Source of the DNA: Austwickia sp.
Lineage (GTDB): Bacteria; Actinomycetota; Actinomycetes; Actinomycetales; Dermatophilaceae
Assembly: GCA_016711265.1 (NCBI GenBank)
Contig: JADJTI010000006.1
Location: forward strand, 682,001-746,000
DNA: 64,000 nt
Reading direction: 5' to 3'
The translations under genes were made by a program, and so were the position numbers. Positions 50,597-59,359 of this stretch are shown in pieces (positions within the stretch are counted from its first letter, which is position 1; the number at the start of each line of letters is the position of its first letter). Below the pieces are notes generated by a model. It worked only from the letters and a program-made list of their open reading frames with translations. It had not been told where the DNA came from and did no database searches.

Positions 50597-52641
50597 AGCC
50601 CGGTGCGCCCGGCTTGCCGGGTCCGGCGGGTCCGGAGCCCGCGCGCCCAGGGCAGGCCGCCTCCGTCCCGGACGACAGTACCCCTCCCGTTCTCCAGGAA
50701 GTACGTCGGACTCCCCGCGTCGGTCACGGGCCAGGGATGGGGATGCCGGTCGAGAAGTCGCTGAACTTCTCGGTCTCCGCGCGGCGGCTGCTGACCCGGA
50801 TGCGCCCGATGCGGCCCCTGCTGGCCACGTCGGTGGGACTGACCATCCTCAGCGTGCTGCTGTCCACCCTCGGTCCGCGGGTGCTCGGCCAAGCCACCGA
50901 CCTGGTCTTCACCGGCCTGATCAGCCGCCAGCTGCCAGCGGGCGCCACCAAGGACCAGGTGGTGGCCGATCTGCGCGCGCGGGGTCAGGGGACCTTCGCC
51001 GACATGGTCTCGGCCATGGACCTGGTACCCGGTCGGGGGATCGCCTTCGACGAGGTGGCCCGGGTGTTGCTGATCGTGCTCGCCCTGTTCGTGAGCTCGG
51101 CGGTGTTGATGGCCGTCTCCTCGCGACTGGTCAATCGGATCACGATGATCACGGTCCGCGGGATGCGCGCCGAGGTCGAAGAGAAGCTGCACGCCATGCC
51201 GCTGTCCTACGTCGACGCCCAGCCGCGCGGGGAGTTGCTGTCGCGGGTGACCAACGACCTCGACAACCTCGGGATGAGCCTCCAGCAGACCTTCGGACAG
51301 CTACTGAACTCGCTGATCACAGTCCTGGCGATCCTGTTGATGATGCTCTGGGTGTCGCCGCTGCTGACCCTTATCGCGGTGGTCGCCGTACCGCTGTCGG
51401 TGGTGCTGACCGCCGTCGTGGCCAAGCGCAGCCAGCCGCGGTTCGTGCAGCAGTGGACTCAGACCGGCATCCTCAACGCCCAGATCGAGGAGGCATTCAC
51501 CGGGCACGAGCTGGTGACGGTATTCGGTCGCCGTCGGCAGATGGTCGAGCAGATGACCACCACGAACGACCGGTTGTACGGCGCCAGCTTCGGTGCCCAG
51601 TTCATCAGCGGGCTGATCATGCCGCTGATGTTCTTTGTGGGCAACCTGCAGTACGTGTTCGTCGCGGTGGTGGGTGCGCTGAAGGTGGCCGACGGGTCGT
51701 TGAGCCTGGGGTCGGTGCAGGCCTTCATCCAGTACTCCCGGCAGTTCACCCAGCCGTTGACGCAGGTGGCGTCGATGGCGAACCTGCTGCAATCTGGGGT
51801 CGCCTCGGCGGAACGGGTGTTCGAGCTGCTGGACGCCCCCGAGCAGAGTCCGGAACCGGCGTCGGACGGCAGCCGCGCGAGCGTCGGCCGGATCGAGTTC
51901 GAGGACGTCTCATTCAGCTACCGCCGCGATGTGCCGCTGATCGAGAACCTGTCCCTGGTCGCCGAACCCGGTCACACGGTGGCGATCGTCGGCCCGACGG
52001 GGGCCGGGAAGACGACCCTGGTCAACCTGATCATGCGGTTCTACGAGCTCGACGGGGGGCGGATCACGCTCGACGGCACCGACATCACGACCATGCCGCG
52101 CCAGGAGCTCCGCGCCCGGATCGGGATGGTACTCCAGGACGCAGTGCTGTTCGGGGGCACCATCCGGGACAACATCGCCTACGGGCGGCCCGAGGCCACC
52201 GAGGCCGAACTCCTGGCGGCGGCCCGGGCGACGTACGTCGATCGTTTCGTCGCGCACCTGCCCGACGGGTATGACACGGTGCTCGACGACGAGGGCAGCA
52301 CCGTCTCGGCGGGCGAGCGGCAGCTCATCACGATCGCGCGGGCCTTCCTGTCGGAGCCGTCACTGCTGATCCTGGACGAGGCGACGTCTTCGGTCGACAC
52401 CCGCACCGAGGCGCTGCTGCAGCGGGCGATGGCGGCACTGCGCACCGACCGCACGTCGTTCGTGATCGCCCACCGGCTCTCCACGATCCGTGACGCCGAC
52501 CTGATCCTGGTCATGGAGGACGGCCGAATCGTCGAGCAGGGCGACCACGACACTCTGTTGGCCGCCGACGGTGCGTACGCACGGCTGTACCGCGCGCAGT
52601 TCAGTGGGCCGATCAACGAGGCGGCGCCGTCGCGGTCGTAG
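50593..52641 (+). CDS. ABC exporter half-transporter, canonical-site partner
   Basis: 682 residues. A Pro/Gly-rich ~55-residue lead precedes the exporter domain (RMRPMRPLLATSVGLTILSV). The segment between the first helices (ADLRARGQGTFADMVSAMD) is an extra loop seen in actinobacterial members. ATPase domain: Walker A GPTGAGKTT, signature VSAGERQLITIARAF (the altered SAGE form), Walker B LLILDEATSSVD with the catalytic Glu, and AHRLSTIRDAD. The GTG at 50593 overlaps the partner's stop, supporting a 1:1 heterodimer. A start further inside is possible because the lead is low-complexity. Confidence 0.88.
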   Translation: MKPGAPGLPGPAGPEPARPGQAASVPDDSTPPVLQEVRRTPRVGHGPGMGMPVEKSLNFSVSARRLLTRMRPMRPLLATSVGLTILSVLLSTLGPRVLGQATDLVFTGLISRQLPAGATKDQVVADLRARGQGTFADMVSAMDLVPGRGIAFDEVARVLLIVLALFVSSAVLMAVSSRLVNRITMITVRGMRAEVEEKLHAMPLSYVDAQPRGELLSRVTNDLDNLGMSLQQTFGQLLNSLITVLAILLMMLWVSPLLTLIAVVAVPLSVVLTAVVAKRSQPRFVQQWTQTGILNAQIEEAFTGHELVTVFGRRRQMVEQMTTTNDRLYGASFGAQFISGLIMPLMFFVGNLQYVFVAVVGALKVADGSLSLGSVQAFIQYSRQFTQPLTQVASMANLLQSGVASAERVFELLDAPEQSPEPASDGSRASVGRIEFEDVSFSYRRDVPLIENLSLVAEPGHTVAIVGPTGAGKTTLVNLIMRFYELDGGRITLDGTDITTMPRQELRARIGMVLQDAVLFGGTIRDNIAYGRPEATEAELLAAARATYVDRFVAHLPDGYDTVLDDEGSTVSAGERQLITIARAFLSEPSLLILDEATSSVDTRTEALLQRAMAALRTDRTSFVIAHRLSTIRDADLILVMEDGRIVEQGDHDTLLAADGAYARLYRAQFSGPINEAAPSRS

Positions 52642-52746
52642 AGTGCCGGGCCGGTCGCAAGCGGCCGGTGCTGACCAGGCAGGTGTGGTTCGGGTCGCCG
52701 ATCGGTTCACCATCTCCGTCCCGACCGCCCCTGTCGGCGCTGGCGC

Positions 52747-52851
52747 ACACAGCGCTACCCCTTACTGTCGTCGGCATCGGGCAACCCCTCTGTGACCTGG
52801 CCTGATGTAAACGGCCTGTCGACTGTGCGGTCCTGAGGGGTAGCACTGTGT
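52747..52851. mobile_element. 105-bp MITE-like element, copy 1
   Basis: The ends ACACAGCGCTACCCCT (52747-52762) and AGGGGTAGCACTGTGT (52836-52851) are inverted with one mismatch in 16. A second 105-bp copy lies at 53054-53158 with clearly related interior sequence (CGGCATCGGGC, GTGACCTG, GTCGACTGTGCGGTCCTG). It has no coding content. No target-site duplication is visible. It is interpreted as a non-autonomous element; an RNA-hairpin repeat is the alternative. Confidence 0.6.
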
Positions 52852-53053
52852 CACCTCGTGGCCAACCGTGTCAGCACCTGGACGCGAACACCATGCTCGG
52901 GGCCCCTCCGGCGCGGGGCCGCCGAGCACCCCCCGGCCGAGAGGACAGCCCCGCCGACCCTCCAAACACGTGCGATCAGCCGGCACACCTGTGGGCTCAG
53001 CCTCGACACCTCGACCTGATCGCGCTGGCCTGGCTTGAAGCCCGTTGGGTCTG
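52852..53053. other. DNA between the two MITE-like copies
   Basis: About 200 bp, GC-rich, with no gene that has a ribosome site and recognisable content. Short frames on both strands look random. Confidence 0.4.
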
Positions 53054-53158
53054 ACACAACGCTACCCCTCACCAGCATCGGCATCGGGCGGGGCGGTCGT
53101 GACCTGCGATGATGCCAACTACCCGTCGACTGTGCGGTCCTGAGGGGTCGAATTGTGT
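53054..53158. mobile_element. 105-bp MITE-like element, copy 2
   Basis: Same length and layout as the copy at 52747. The left end ACACAACGCTACCCCT is well kept; the right end AGGGGTCGAATTGTGT has diverged. Both copies carry GTCGACTGTGCGGTCCTGAG just before the right end. Confidence 0.6.
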
Positions 53159-53195
53159 TCGCCGGAGTCGTTGACCCCAGCGCCTTCGGTGGTTG
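53158..53195. repeat. 38-bp direct repeat, copy A
   Basis: Identical to 53271-53308. It begins TTCGCCGGAGTCGTTGACCC and ends CTTCGGTGGTTG. It abuts the end of the second MITE-like copy. The DNA between the two copies contains GGGCAACTTCGTGGCCG and GGGCAGCTTCTCGTGGCCG, which look like a pair of short repeats of an insertion-element end. Confidence 0.65.
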
Positions 53196-53270
53196 TCAGT
53201 GGGCAGCTCTCATGTCCGCCAGCGGGCAACTTCGTGGCCGTCTCCGGGCAGCTTCTCGTGGCCGCCGACA

Positions 53271-53308
53271 TTCGCCGGAGTCGTTGACCCCAGCGCCTTC
53301 GGTGGTTG
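53271..53308. repeat. 38-bp direct repeat, copy B
   Basis: Exact second copy of 53158-53195, 75 bp further on. The exact identity over 38 bp suggests a recent duplication or an insertion-deletion scar. Confidence 0.65.
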
Positions 53309-53374
53309 GGTTCCTCATGCGTGGCGCCCCCGGTGCGGGGGCGCCACGCACCCGGGGTCCGTGATCCGTTCATC

Positions 53375-53458
53375 GCTGCCGGACCCACCCCCGCTGCCGG
53401 ACCCACCTCCCGTTGCTGGACCCACGAAGCTTCGTGGGTTCGGAGGGCGGAGGTGGGT
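53375..53458. repeat. Convergent-gap palindromic element, copy 3
   Basis: The core ACCCACGAAGCTTCGTGGGT is at 53420-53439, preceded by two 19-bp-spaced left arms (GCTGCCGGACCCACC at 53375 and 53394) and followed by one right arm (53440-53458). It lies in the gap between the convergent ABC exporter and Fe-S protein genes. Here the left arm, not the right, is duplicated. Confidence 0.8.
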
Positions 53459-53527
53459 TCGGGTCGAGCGGTTCGCCGAGTACGCCCGACTCACCAGCCT
53501 GCCCGACGACGTCGGCACGTAAACGTC

Positions 53528-53575
53528 ACAGCCGGAGGGGGCCCCCGCTATCGCGGGGGCCCCCTCCGGCTGTGC
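53528..53575. terminator. Strong stem-loop terminator downstream of the Fe-S protein gene
   Basis: A perfect 22-bp stem, CACAGCCGGAGGGGGCCC... at 53528-53549 with its inverse at 53554-53575, and a TATC loop. It lies about 30 bp past the minus-strand stop at 53605. No T run follows. Confidence 0.75.
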
Positions 53576-53604
53576 CCCACCCCATCGCCGGGTGGGCTAG
53601 ACGC

Positions 53605-56600
53605 CTACTTCCTGGTCAGGATCTCCAGGGCCTCTGAGGCGGGCATGGTGGTGCGGTCGCCCAGCGCCTCCCGCAGGGCCGACCACGCAGTGCTGTCCAC
53701 GGCAGCCGCCGACGCCTGCGGTGAGGTAGCGGGTGCCGGGGGTGCCGGCTCCGGGGTGGGCTCCGGCTCCGGGGTGGGCTCCGGCTTCGGGGTGGGCTCC
53801 GGCTTCGGGGTGGGCTCCGGCTTCGGGGTGGGCTCCGGCTCCGGAGTGGGCTCCGGCGTGGGCTCGGGTTCGGTTGCCGCAACCGGTTCGGGCTCGGGTT
53901 CGGCTGCGACCGGCTGGGGCTCCGGCGCGGCCGCGACCGGCGGTGCCGCTGCCGGTGCGGGGGCCGGTGCCGAGGCACCGGGGGCCATCTGGCTCAGTAG
54001 AGCCAGGGCTTCCGAGGCAGGCATGCTCGTCCGAGATCCCAACGCCTCACGTAGTGCCGCCATACTCGCCCCAGCCGCCATAACTGCAGCGGGTGCTGCG
54101 GCTGTCGTCGGGGTTGCCGGAGCAGGGGGTGCTGAGGCAGGTGCTGCCGGAACAGGGCCAGGAGCAGGTGGTGTGGGCTGCTGCGCTGTGGGCTCCGGGG
54201 TGGCGACCGACTCGGGTGCCGGAGCGGCCGGCTGCGGCGCAGCAGCGACTTCGGGAGCCTGCGGTGCGGTGACCGGCTCGGACACAGCGGCCGGGGCGGT
54301 CGGGGCAGGCGCGGATGCCGCTGCGGGTGCCTCGACCGCGCCGACGGCGCTCGCGCCGAGCATGGTCAAGGCCTCGGTGGAGGGGATCTTGCCGCGATCC
54401 TTGCCGGCTTGGACGAGCTCGGCCCAGGCCGCCGGGCTCACCCGAGACGCAGCTGATGGCGCTGCTGCTGGAGCTGCTGCCGGAGCCTGACTCGAGGCAG
54501 GTGCAGGTGTCGCCACGGGTGCAGCCACTGGTGCTGCAGTCGCTGCCGTCGCCGCAGGTTCGGACGACGCGACCTTCGCGGGAGCCCCGGCCGCCATGGC
54601 CGCCAGCGCTTCCGAGGCCGACATCTTGCCCTTCGGCGGCGCGGGCGCAGCTGCCGCCGCATCGCGTTCGGCGGCGGCCGTGTCGCGTTCCGCGGACGCC
54701 TCGTGCGCCACCGAGGTGACCTCAGCCTCCGGAACCTCCTCCGGCGTGGCCGCAGCCGGAACCGCGTCGTCCGCAGGGGCTACGACGTCGGCCGCCACAG
54801 ATGAGGCTACCGGGGCTGGCTCAATCGGGGCAGCAGCAGGGGCCGGAGCAGCCGGGGCAGCCGGGGCAGCCGGGGCAGCCGGGGCAGCCGGGGCAGCCGG
54901 GGCAGCAGCAGGGGCCGGAGCAGCCTCGATCTGGCGGTCCACCGGCGGGCGCAACGATGCCAGCAGCATCTGGGCGATGTCGACGACCTCGACCGAGTCG
55001 CGCGCCTTGCCCTCGTCGATGCGTGCCGTCAGGCCGTCGGAGAGCATCACCCGGCAGAACGGGCAGGCGATGGCGATCCGGTCGGCCCCCGTGGCGATGG
55101 CCTCGTCGGTCCGGTTCAGGTTGATCCGCTGGCCGAGCTTCTCTTCGGCCCACATGCGCGCCCCGCCGGCGCCACAACAGAAGGACTTGATGCCGTGGCG
55201 CGGCATCTCCTTGAGGATGACTCCGGGCAGGGTGCCGATCAGGTCACGCGGCGGGGAGTACACGTGGTTGTGCCGGCCCAGGTAGCACGGGTCGTGGTAG
55301 GTGACCGTACGGCCGGTGGAGGCAGCTTCCTTGCTGGTGGACAGGCCGGGGCGCTGGTCTGGGCGGCTCACCGGGACCAGTCGCCGCTCCCGGACCAGCC
55401 GGTTGAGCAGCTGGGTGTGGTGCAGCACCTCGTAGTGGGCCCCCAGCTGGGCGTACTCGTTGCGGATGGTGTTGTAGCAGTGTGCGCAGGTGACGACGAT
55501 CTTCTTGGCACCCGACTCGTTGAGCAGCTCGATGTTCTGCGCCGCCAGCATCTGGTAGAGGATCTCGTTACCGGCGCGGCGGGCCGAGTCACCCGTGCAG
55601 GCCTCGCCCTCACCGAGGACCGCGAACGACACCCCAGCGGTGTGCAGCAACTCGGCAACGGCCCGGGTGGTCTTCTTGGCCCGGTCCTCGAACGCCCCGG
55701 CACAGCCCACCCAGAACAGGTAGTCGACGCCCGAGAGGTCTTCGATGTCGGCGCCGACCACCGGCACCTCGAAGTCCAGCCCCTTGGTCCAGTCGAGGCG
55801 GACCTTGGGCGCCATGCCCCAGGGGTTCTGCTTGGTCTCCATGTTCTTGAACAGGCCGCCGAACTCGGCCGGGAAGGCCGACTCCAGCAGCACTTGGTGG
55901 CGCCGCATATCGAGGATGGCATCGACGTGTTCAATGTCGACCGGGCACTGCTCGACGCAGGCGCCACACGTCGTACAGGACCACAGCACGTCGGTGTCGA
56001 CGATGGCGTCCGGCCCCAGCGGGTCGTACGCGCCGATCGGGTACGCGGCCTCGTATCCGGTGTCGCCGATCAGCGGAATCTCCACCAGGCGCTTGGTGTG
56101 CTTGGGCAGCGAGTGGCGCTCTTCCTCGGTCGCCATCAACCAGGGGGCCTTGGCCTGGGCGTGGTCGCGCAGCGTCATCATCAGCAGCTTGGGTGACAAC
56201 GGCTTGTCCGTGTTCCAGGCCGGGCACTGGCTCTGGCAGCGACCGCACTCGGTGCAGGTGTAGAAGTCCAGCAGGTTCTTCCAGGTGAAGTCCTCGATCT
56301 TGCCGACGCCCATGAGCGGCTCGGCGTCGTCGTCGTCGCCACCACCCATGTTCTCGATGTCTTCCATGGTCATCGGCTTGCCGCCGGCCATCATCGGGCG
56401 GGCGGCGCCCAGCGCGGTCCGGCCCTTGGCGTTGCGCTTGAACCAGATGTTCGGGAACGCCAGGAAGCGGTGCCAGGCAACCCCCATCGTGGGGACGCAG
56501 GAGACCGTGATCATCCAGGCGAACGAGATCAGGATCTTCAGCATGGCGAAGATGTAGACGGCCTCCATGACCTGGTCCAGGTCCATGTAGCCCCACAGGC

Positions 56601-57213
56601 TCCGCAGCCAGCCTGTCAGGGGGAAGTGCAGCAGCAGGTTGGTCTCGGGCTCCATGAGCTCGACCATCCGGGCCTCAAGGGTGCGCAGCAGCAGGATGCA
56701 GATGGTGACGCCGAGGATCGTGGCCTCGACGTAGTAGGCCTGCCACCAGGTGGACCCGAAGAACCGGCTGCGTTCACCGTGTCGCCCATCGGCCGATCGT
56801 GGGTGGTTCTTCTGGCGGATCAGGATCAGCAGGATGATGCCGATCAACCCACCCCAGCTGAACAGCTCGATCAGCCACTCGAACGGCGGGAAGTGGCCGA
56901 TGACCGGTAGCCGGAAGTCCGCCCAGATCAGCTGGAAGAACGCGTTGACCAGGGTGGCGAACAGCAGGAAGAAGGACAGGGCGGTGAACCAGTGGGCGAT
57001 CGAGACGATCGGCAGCCGGGCCATCCGGGTGTGGCCGAGGAACTCGCGCAGCACGGTGATGGTGCGGGCTGCCGGTTCGTTCGTCCGGGTGCTGTCAGCG
57101 GTGCCGTTCCGGAACTCGCGGACGAAGTAGAACGCCCGGCGGAAGAGCAGCGCCCAGCCGAGAAGTGGAATGGTGAAACACAGGGTGATCGCCGTGATCT
57201 GCAGCGCTGACAT
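53605..57213 (-). CDS. HdrD-like Fe-S membrane oxidoreductase with repetitive Ala/Pro tail
   Basis: 1202 residues. Residues 1-~260 hold about six helices of a nitrate-reductase-gamma-like membrane domain (first helix ITAITLCFTIPLLGWALLF). Two 4Fe-4S sites follow, at Cys320/323/326/330 (CTECGRCQSQC) and Cys413/416/419/423 (CTTCGACVEQC). Two CCG-type domains have Cys504, Cys576/579, and Cys643, Cys679/680 (SFCCGAGGARMW) and Cys717/720. The core ends near residue 757. The last ~445 residues are an Ala/Pro/Glu-rich tail in which a motif of the form MxASEALaxL recurs four times (MSASEALAAMA, IPSTEALTML, MPASEALALL, MPASEALEIL). It probably passes electrons between quinone and an unknown partner. 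ATG 57213 is leaderless (TATGCT 7 nt upstream). Confidence 0.85.
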   Translation of the reverse strand: MSALQITAITLCFTIPLLGWALLFRRAFYFVREFRNGTADSTRTNEPAARTITVLREFLGHTRMARLPIVSIAHWFTALSFFLLFATLVNAFFQLIWADFRLPVIGHFPPFEWLIELFSWGGLIGIILLILIRQKNHPRSADGRHGERSRFFGSTWWQAYYVEATILGVTICILLLRTLEARMVELMEPETNLLLHFPLTGWLRSLWGYMDLDQVMEAVYIFAMLKILISFAWMITVSCVPTMGVAWHRFLAFPNIWFKRNAKGRTALGAARPMMAGGKPMTMEDIENMGGGDDDDAEPLMGVGKIEDFTWKNLLDFYTCTECGRCQSQCPAWNTDKPLSPKLLMMTLRDHAQAKAPWLMATEEERHSLPKHTKRLVEIPLIGDTGYEAAYPIGAYDPLGPDAIVDTDVLWSCTTCGACVEQCPVDIEHVDAILDMRRHQVLLESAFPAEFGGLFKNMETKQNPWGMAPKVRLDWTKGLDFEVPVVGADIEDLSGVDYLFWVGCAGAFEDRAKKTTRAVAELLHTAGVSFAVLGEGEACTGDSARRAGNEILYQMLAAQNIELLNESGAKKIVVTCAHCYNTIRNEYAQLGAHYEVLHHTQLLNRLVRERRLVPVSRPDQRPGLSTSKEAASTGRTVTYHDPCYLGRHNHVYSPPRDLIGTLPGVILKEMPRHGIKSFCCGAGGARMWAEEKLGQRINLNRTDEAIATGADRIAIACPFCRVMLSDGLTARIDEGKARDSVEVVDIAQMLLASLRPPVDRQIEAAPAPAAAPAAPAAPAAPAAPAAPAAPAPAAAPIEPAPVASSVAADVVAPADDAVPAAATPEEVPEAEVTSVAHEASAERDTAAAERDAAAAAPAPPKGKMSASEALAAMAAGAPAKVASSEPAATAATAAPVAAPVATPAPASSQAPAAAPAAAPSAASRVSPAAWAELVQAGKDRGKIPSTEALTMLGASAVGAVEAPAAASAPAPTAPAAVSEPVTAPQAPEVAAAPQPAAPAPESVATPEPTAQQPTPPAPGPVPAAPASAPPAPATPTTAAAPAAVMAAGASMAALREALGSRTSMPASEALALLSQMAPGASAPAPAPAAAPPVAAAPEPQPVAAEPEPEPVAATEPEPTPEPTPEPEPTPKPEPTPKPEPTPKPEPTPEPEPTPEPAPPAPATSPQASAAAVDSTAWSALREALGDRTTMPASEALEILTRK

Positions 57214-57599
57214 AGGTCCGAGCATACGGACGGCGTGAACGTCCAGACGGCGAGAAGACCAGGCAAATCGCTATCGAGTGGATCACGGTGACGGTCGCCG
57301 CTGGCGCATGTGTATCCGCGAGATCGCAGGTCAGCGGCCCGAGAGTCACGTTGGGCAGGCCTGAGGCCCGCTGGTGGCTCCGCGGCTGACGCGACCGAGG
57401 CGAGGGCATCGGTACGTCGACCGCTCCGGTGGGCGGGTCGCGAGCGGCTGCCGTCCGAGGGAGCTGTCCAGCTGTCGGTCGACGGCGTGGCCGGTCTCAT
57501 GCCGCCGGGCATAATTCGACGTTGGAATACGGATAACCCCTGTGCGTGTTCTTCGTGGGAGTCCGCACAAGCTTCCTGGAGCGATCGGAGAGTGGCTAC
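57214..57599. promoter_or_regulatory. Divergent region between the Fe-S protein gene and cysK
   Basis: 386 bp. TATGCT on the minus strand (57226-57221) is the leaderless -10 box of the Fe-S protein gene. On the cysK side, CATAAT lies at 57509-57514, and GGAGAG is 7 nt before the GTG. No riboswitch or small gene is recognised. Confidence 0.4.
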
Positions 57600-58526
57600 G
57601 TGCCCATCTATGACGACGTGACCGCGCTGGTCGGTCGTACCCCGCTGGTCCGCATCAACCGCATCATCGACGCCGACGCCACGGTGGCGGCCAAGCTGGA
57701 GTTCTACAACCCGGCGAACTCGGTCAAGGACCGGATCGGGGTGGCGATCATCAACGCCGCCGAGGCCTCGGGGGAGCTGCGCCCCGGCGGCACCATCGTC
57801 GAGGCCACCAGCGGTAATACCGGCATCGCGCTGGCGATGGTGGGTGCGGCCCGCGGCTACCAGGTCGTCCTGGCGATGCCCGAGACCATGTCGAAGGAAC
57901 GTCGCGCGCTGCTGCGAGCGTTCGGGGCCCGGCTGGAGCTCACCCCCGGCAGCACCGGGATGAAGGGGGCCGTGGACAAGGCGCAGGAGCTCGCGCAGGG
58001 CGACAACGTGGTGCTCGCGCGCCAGTTCGCCAACCCCGCCAACCTCGACGTACACCGCCGAACCACCGCCGAGGAGATCTGGTCCGACACTGACGGCGCG
58101 GTGGACATCGTGATTGCCGGCATCGGCACCGGCGGCACCGTGTCCGGCGTCGGGCAGGTCCTCAAGGAGCGCAAGCCCGGGGTCCAGATCATCGGGGTGG
58201 AACCGGCCGAGTCCCCGATCCTGAACGGCGGCAGCCCCGGTCCCCACAAGATCCAGGGCATCGGCGCGAACTTCGTGCCGGACATCCTGGACCGCGGCAT
58301 CCTCGACGAGGTCATCGACATCGACGCCGAGACGTCCGTGACCTGGGCTCGCCGCGCCGCCCGCGAGGAAGGCCTGCTGGTCGGCATCTCCTCCGGGGCA
58401 GCGCTGGCCGCCGCGGCGCAGGTGGCTGGCCGTCCGGAGAACGCCGGCAAGACGATCGTCGTGATCATCCCCTCGTTCGGGGAACGTTACCTGTCCACGA
58501 TCCTGTTCGAGGGGCTCGTGGACTGA
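57600..58526 (+). CDS. cysK: Cysteine synthase (O-acetylserine sulfhydrylase)
   Basis: 308 residues, normal length. [12 protein letters not shown], the PLP lysine in [35 protein letters not shown] and the phosphate loop [17 protein letters not shown], with SSGAALAAA near the end. It makes cysteine from O-acetylserine and sulfide. The GTG at 57600 begins the conserved PIYDDV start; the frame is open from 57546. cysE, 61 bp downstream, makes the substrate and forms the cysteine synthase complex. Confidence 0.95.
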   Translation: MPIYDDVTALVGRTPLVRINRIIDADATVAAKLEFYNPANSVKDRIGVAIINAAEASGELRPGGTIVEATSGNTGIALAMVGAARGYQVVLAMPETMSKERRALLRAFGARLELTPGSTGMKGAVDKAQELAQGDNVVLARQFANPANLDVHRRTTAEEIWSDTDGAVDIVIAGIGTGGTVSGVGQVLKERKPGVQIIGVEPAESPILNGGSPGPHKIQGIGANFVPDILDRGILDEVIDIDAETSVTWARRAAREEGLLVGISSGAALAAAAQVAGRPENAGKTIVVIIPSFGERYLSTILFEGLVD

Positions 58527-58587
58527 CCCCCGGCCCGGCCGCCCGGTCGGCGTCCGCACCCAGCTCACCTTCTGGCAGGAGTACGAC

Positions 58588-59286
58588 GTGAGCGCTCAGC
58601 CCGTTCCCCGCACACCCACGGCCCACGAACCGGGCACGGCCCGCCCTGCGCTGGCTCCCGTGCCCGAGCGGTGGTCCGCTGTGGAGGCCGGCGGACTGAC
58701 CGGCAAGCTGCGCCGCGCGGTCGAGTTCGTGGTGGAGGACCTCGACGCCGCCGTCGCCCGTGACCCGGCTGCGACTGGGCGTATCCAGATGCTGCTCGTC
58801 TCTCCCGGGCTGCACGCGATCTGGGCCCACCGGGTGGCGCACAGCATGTGGCAGAAGCCCAACGGCAAGCTCCCGGCGCGGCTGTTCTCGCAGTGGGTCC
58901 GGGCCCGGACCGGAGTGGAGATCCACCCGGGGGCCAGGATTGGGCGGCGATTCTTCATCGACCACGGGATGGGTGTCGTCATCGGCGAGACCTCGGAGGT
59001 CGGCGACGACGTGATGATCTACCACGGGGTGACGCTCGGCGGCCGAACCCTGTCCAAGGGCAAGCGCCACCCCACCATCGGCGACGGCGTGACGATCGGC
59101 GCTGGCGCCCGGGTGCTCGGCGCCATCGAGGTCGGGGACGGCGCCCAGATCGGCGCGAACTCCGTGGTGGTGCACGACGTACCAGCGGATGCCGTGGCCA
59201 CCGGCGTACCGGCGAAATCGCGTCCCCTGGCGCCGGACGAGGACCCCTACGAGGCGATGTTCATCGACCCAGCGATGTGGATCTGA
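58588..59286 (+). CDS. cysE: Serine O-acetyltransferase
   Basis: 232 residues. [12 protein letters not shown] and [48 protein letters not shown] carry the catalytic His/Asp pair; hexapeptide repeats continue through [18 protein letters not shown] to the cap [10 protein letters not shown]. It ends PAMWI, with the C-terminal Ile that inserts into CysK in the cysteine synthase complex. The ~40-residue N-terminal lead is low-complexity. GTG start with AGGAG upstream. It is followed by a strong hairpin terminator. Confidence 0.94.
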   Translation: MSAQPVPRTPTAHEPGTARPALAPVPERWSAVEAGGLTGKLRRAVEFVVEDLDAAVARDPAATGRIQMLLVSPGLHAIWAHRVAHSMWQKPNGKLPARLFSQWVRARTGVEIHPGARIGRRFFIDHGMGVVIGETSEVGDDVMIYHGVTLGGRTLSKGKRHPTIGDGVTIGAGARVLGAIEVGDGAQIGANSVVVHDVPADAVATGVPAKSRPLAPDEDPYEAMFIDPAMWI

Positions 59287-59304
59287 GACGCTGCACTCTC
59301 ACAA

Positions 59305-59340
59305 CGAAGCGGGCCGCCCCAGCTGGGGCGGCCCGCTTCG
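59305..59340. terminator. Bidirectional stem-loop between cysE and the YtxH-like gene
   Basis: A perfect 16-bp stem, CGAAGCGGGCCGCCCC with its inverse, around an AGCT loop. It lies 18 bp past the cysE stop and 19 bp before the stop of the convergent gene. Confidence 0.8.
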
Positions 59341-59359
59341 TCGCGTCTGATCCGATTCG

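Noticed and set aside
53306..54490. Plus-strand Gly/Ala-rich open frame of 394 residues resembling a PE-PGRS-like protein
   Set aside because: It is the complement of the Ala/Pro-rich tail of the Fe-S protein and begins inside repeat element 3.
57230..57599. Possible S-box or T-box leader upstream of cysK
   Set aside because: No specifier loop, anti-terminator or SAM-riboswitch core could be recognised.
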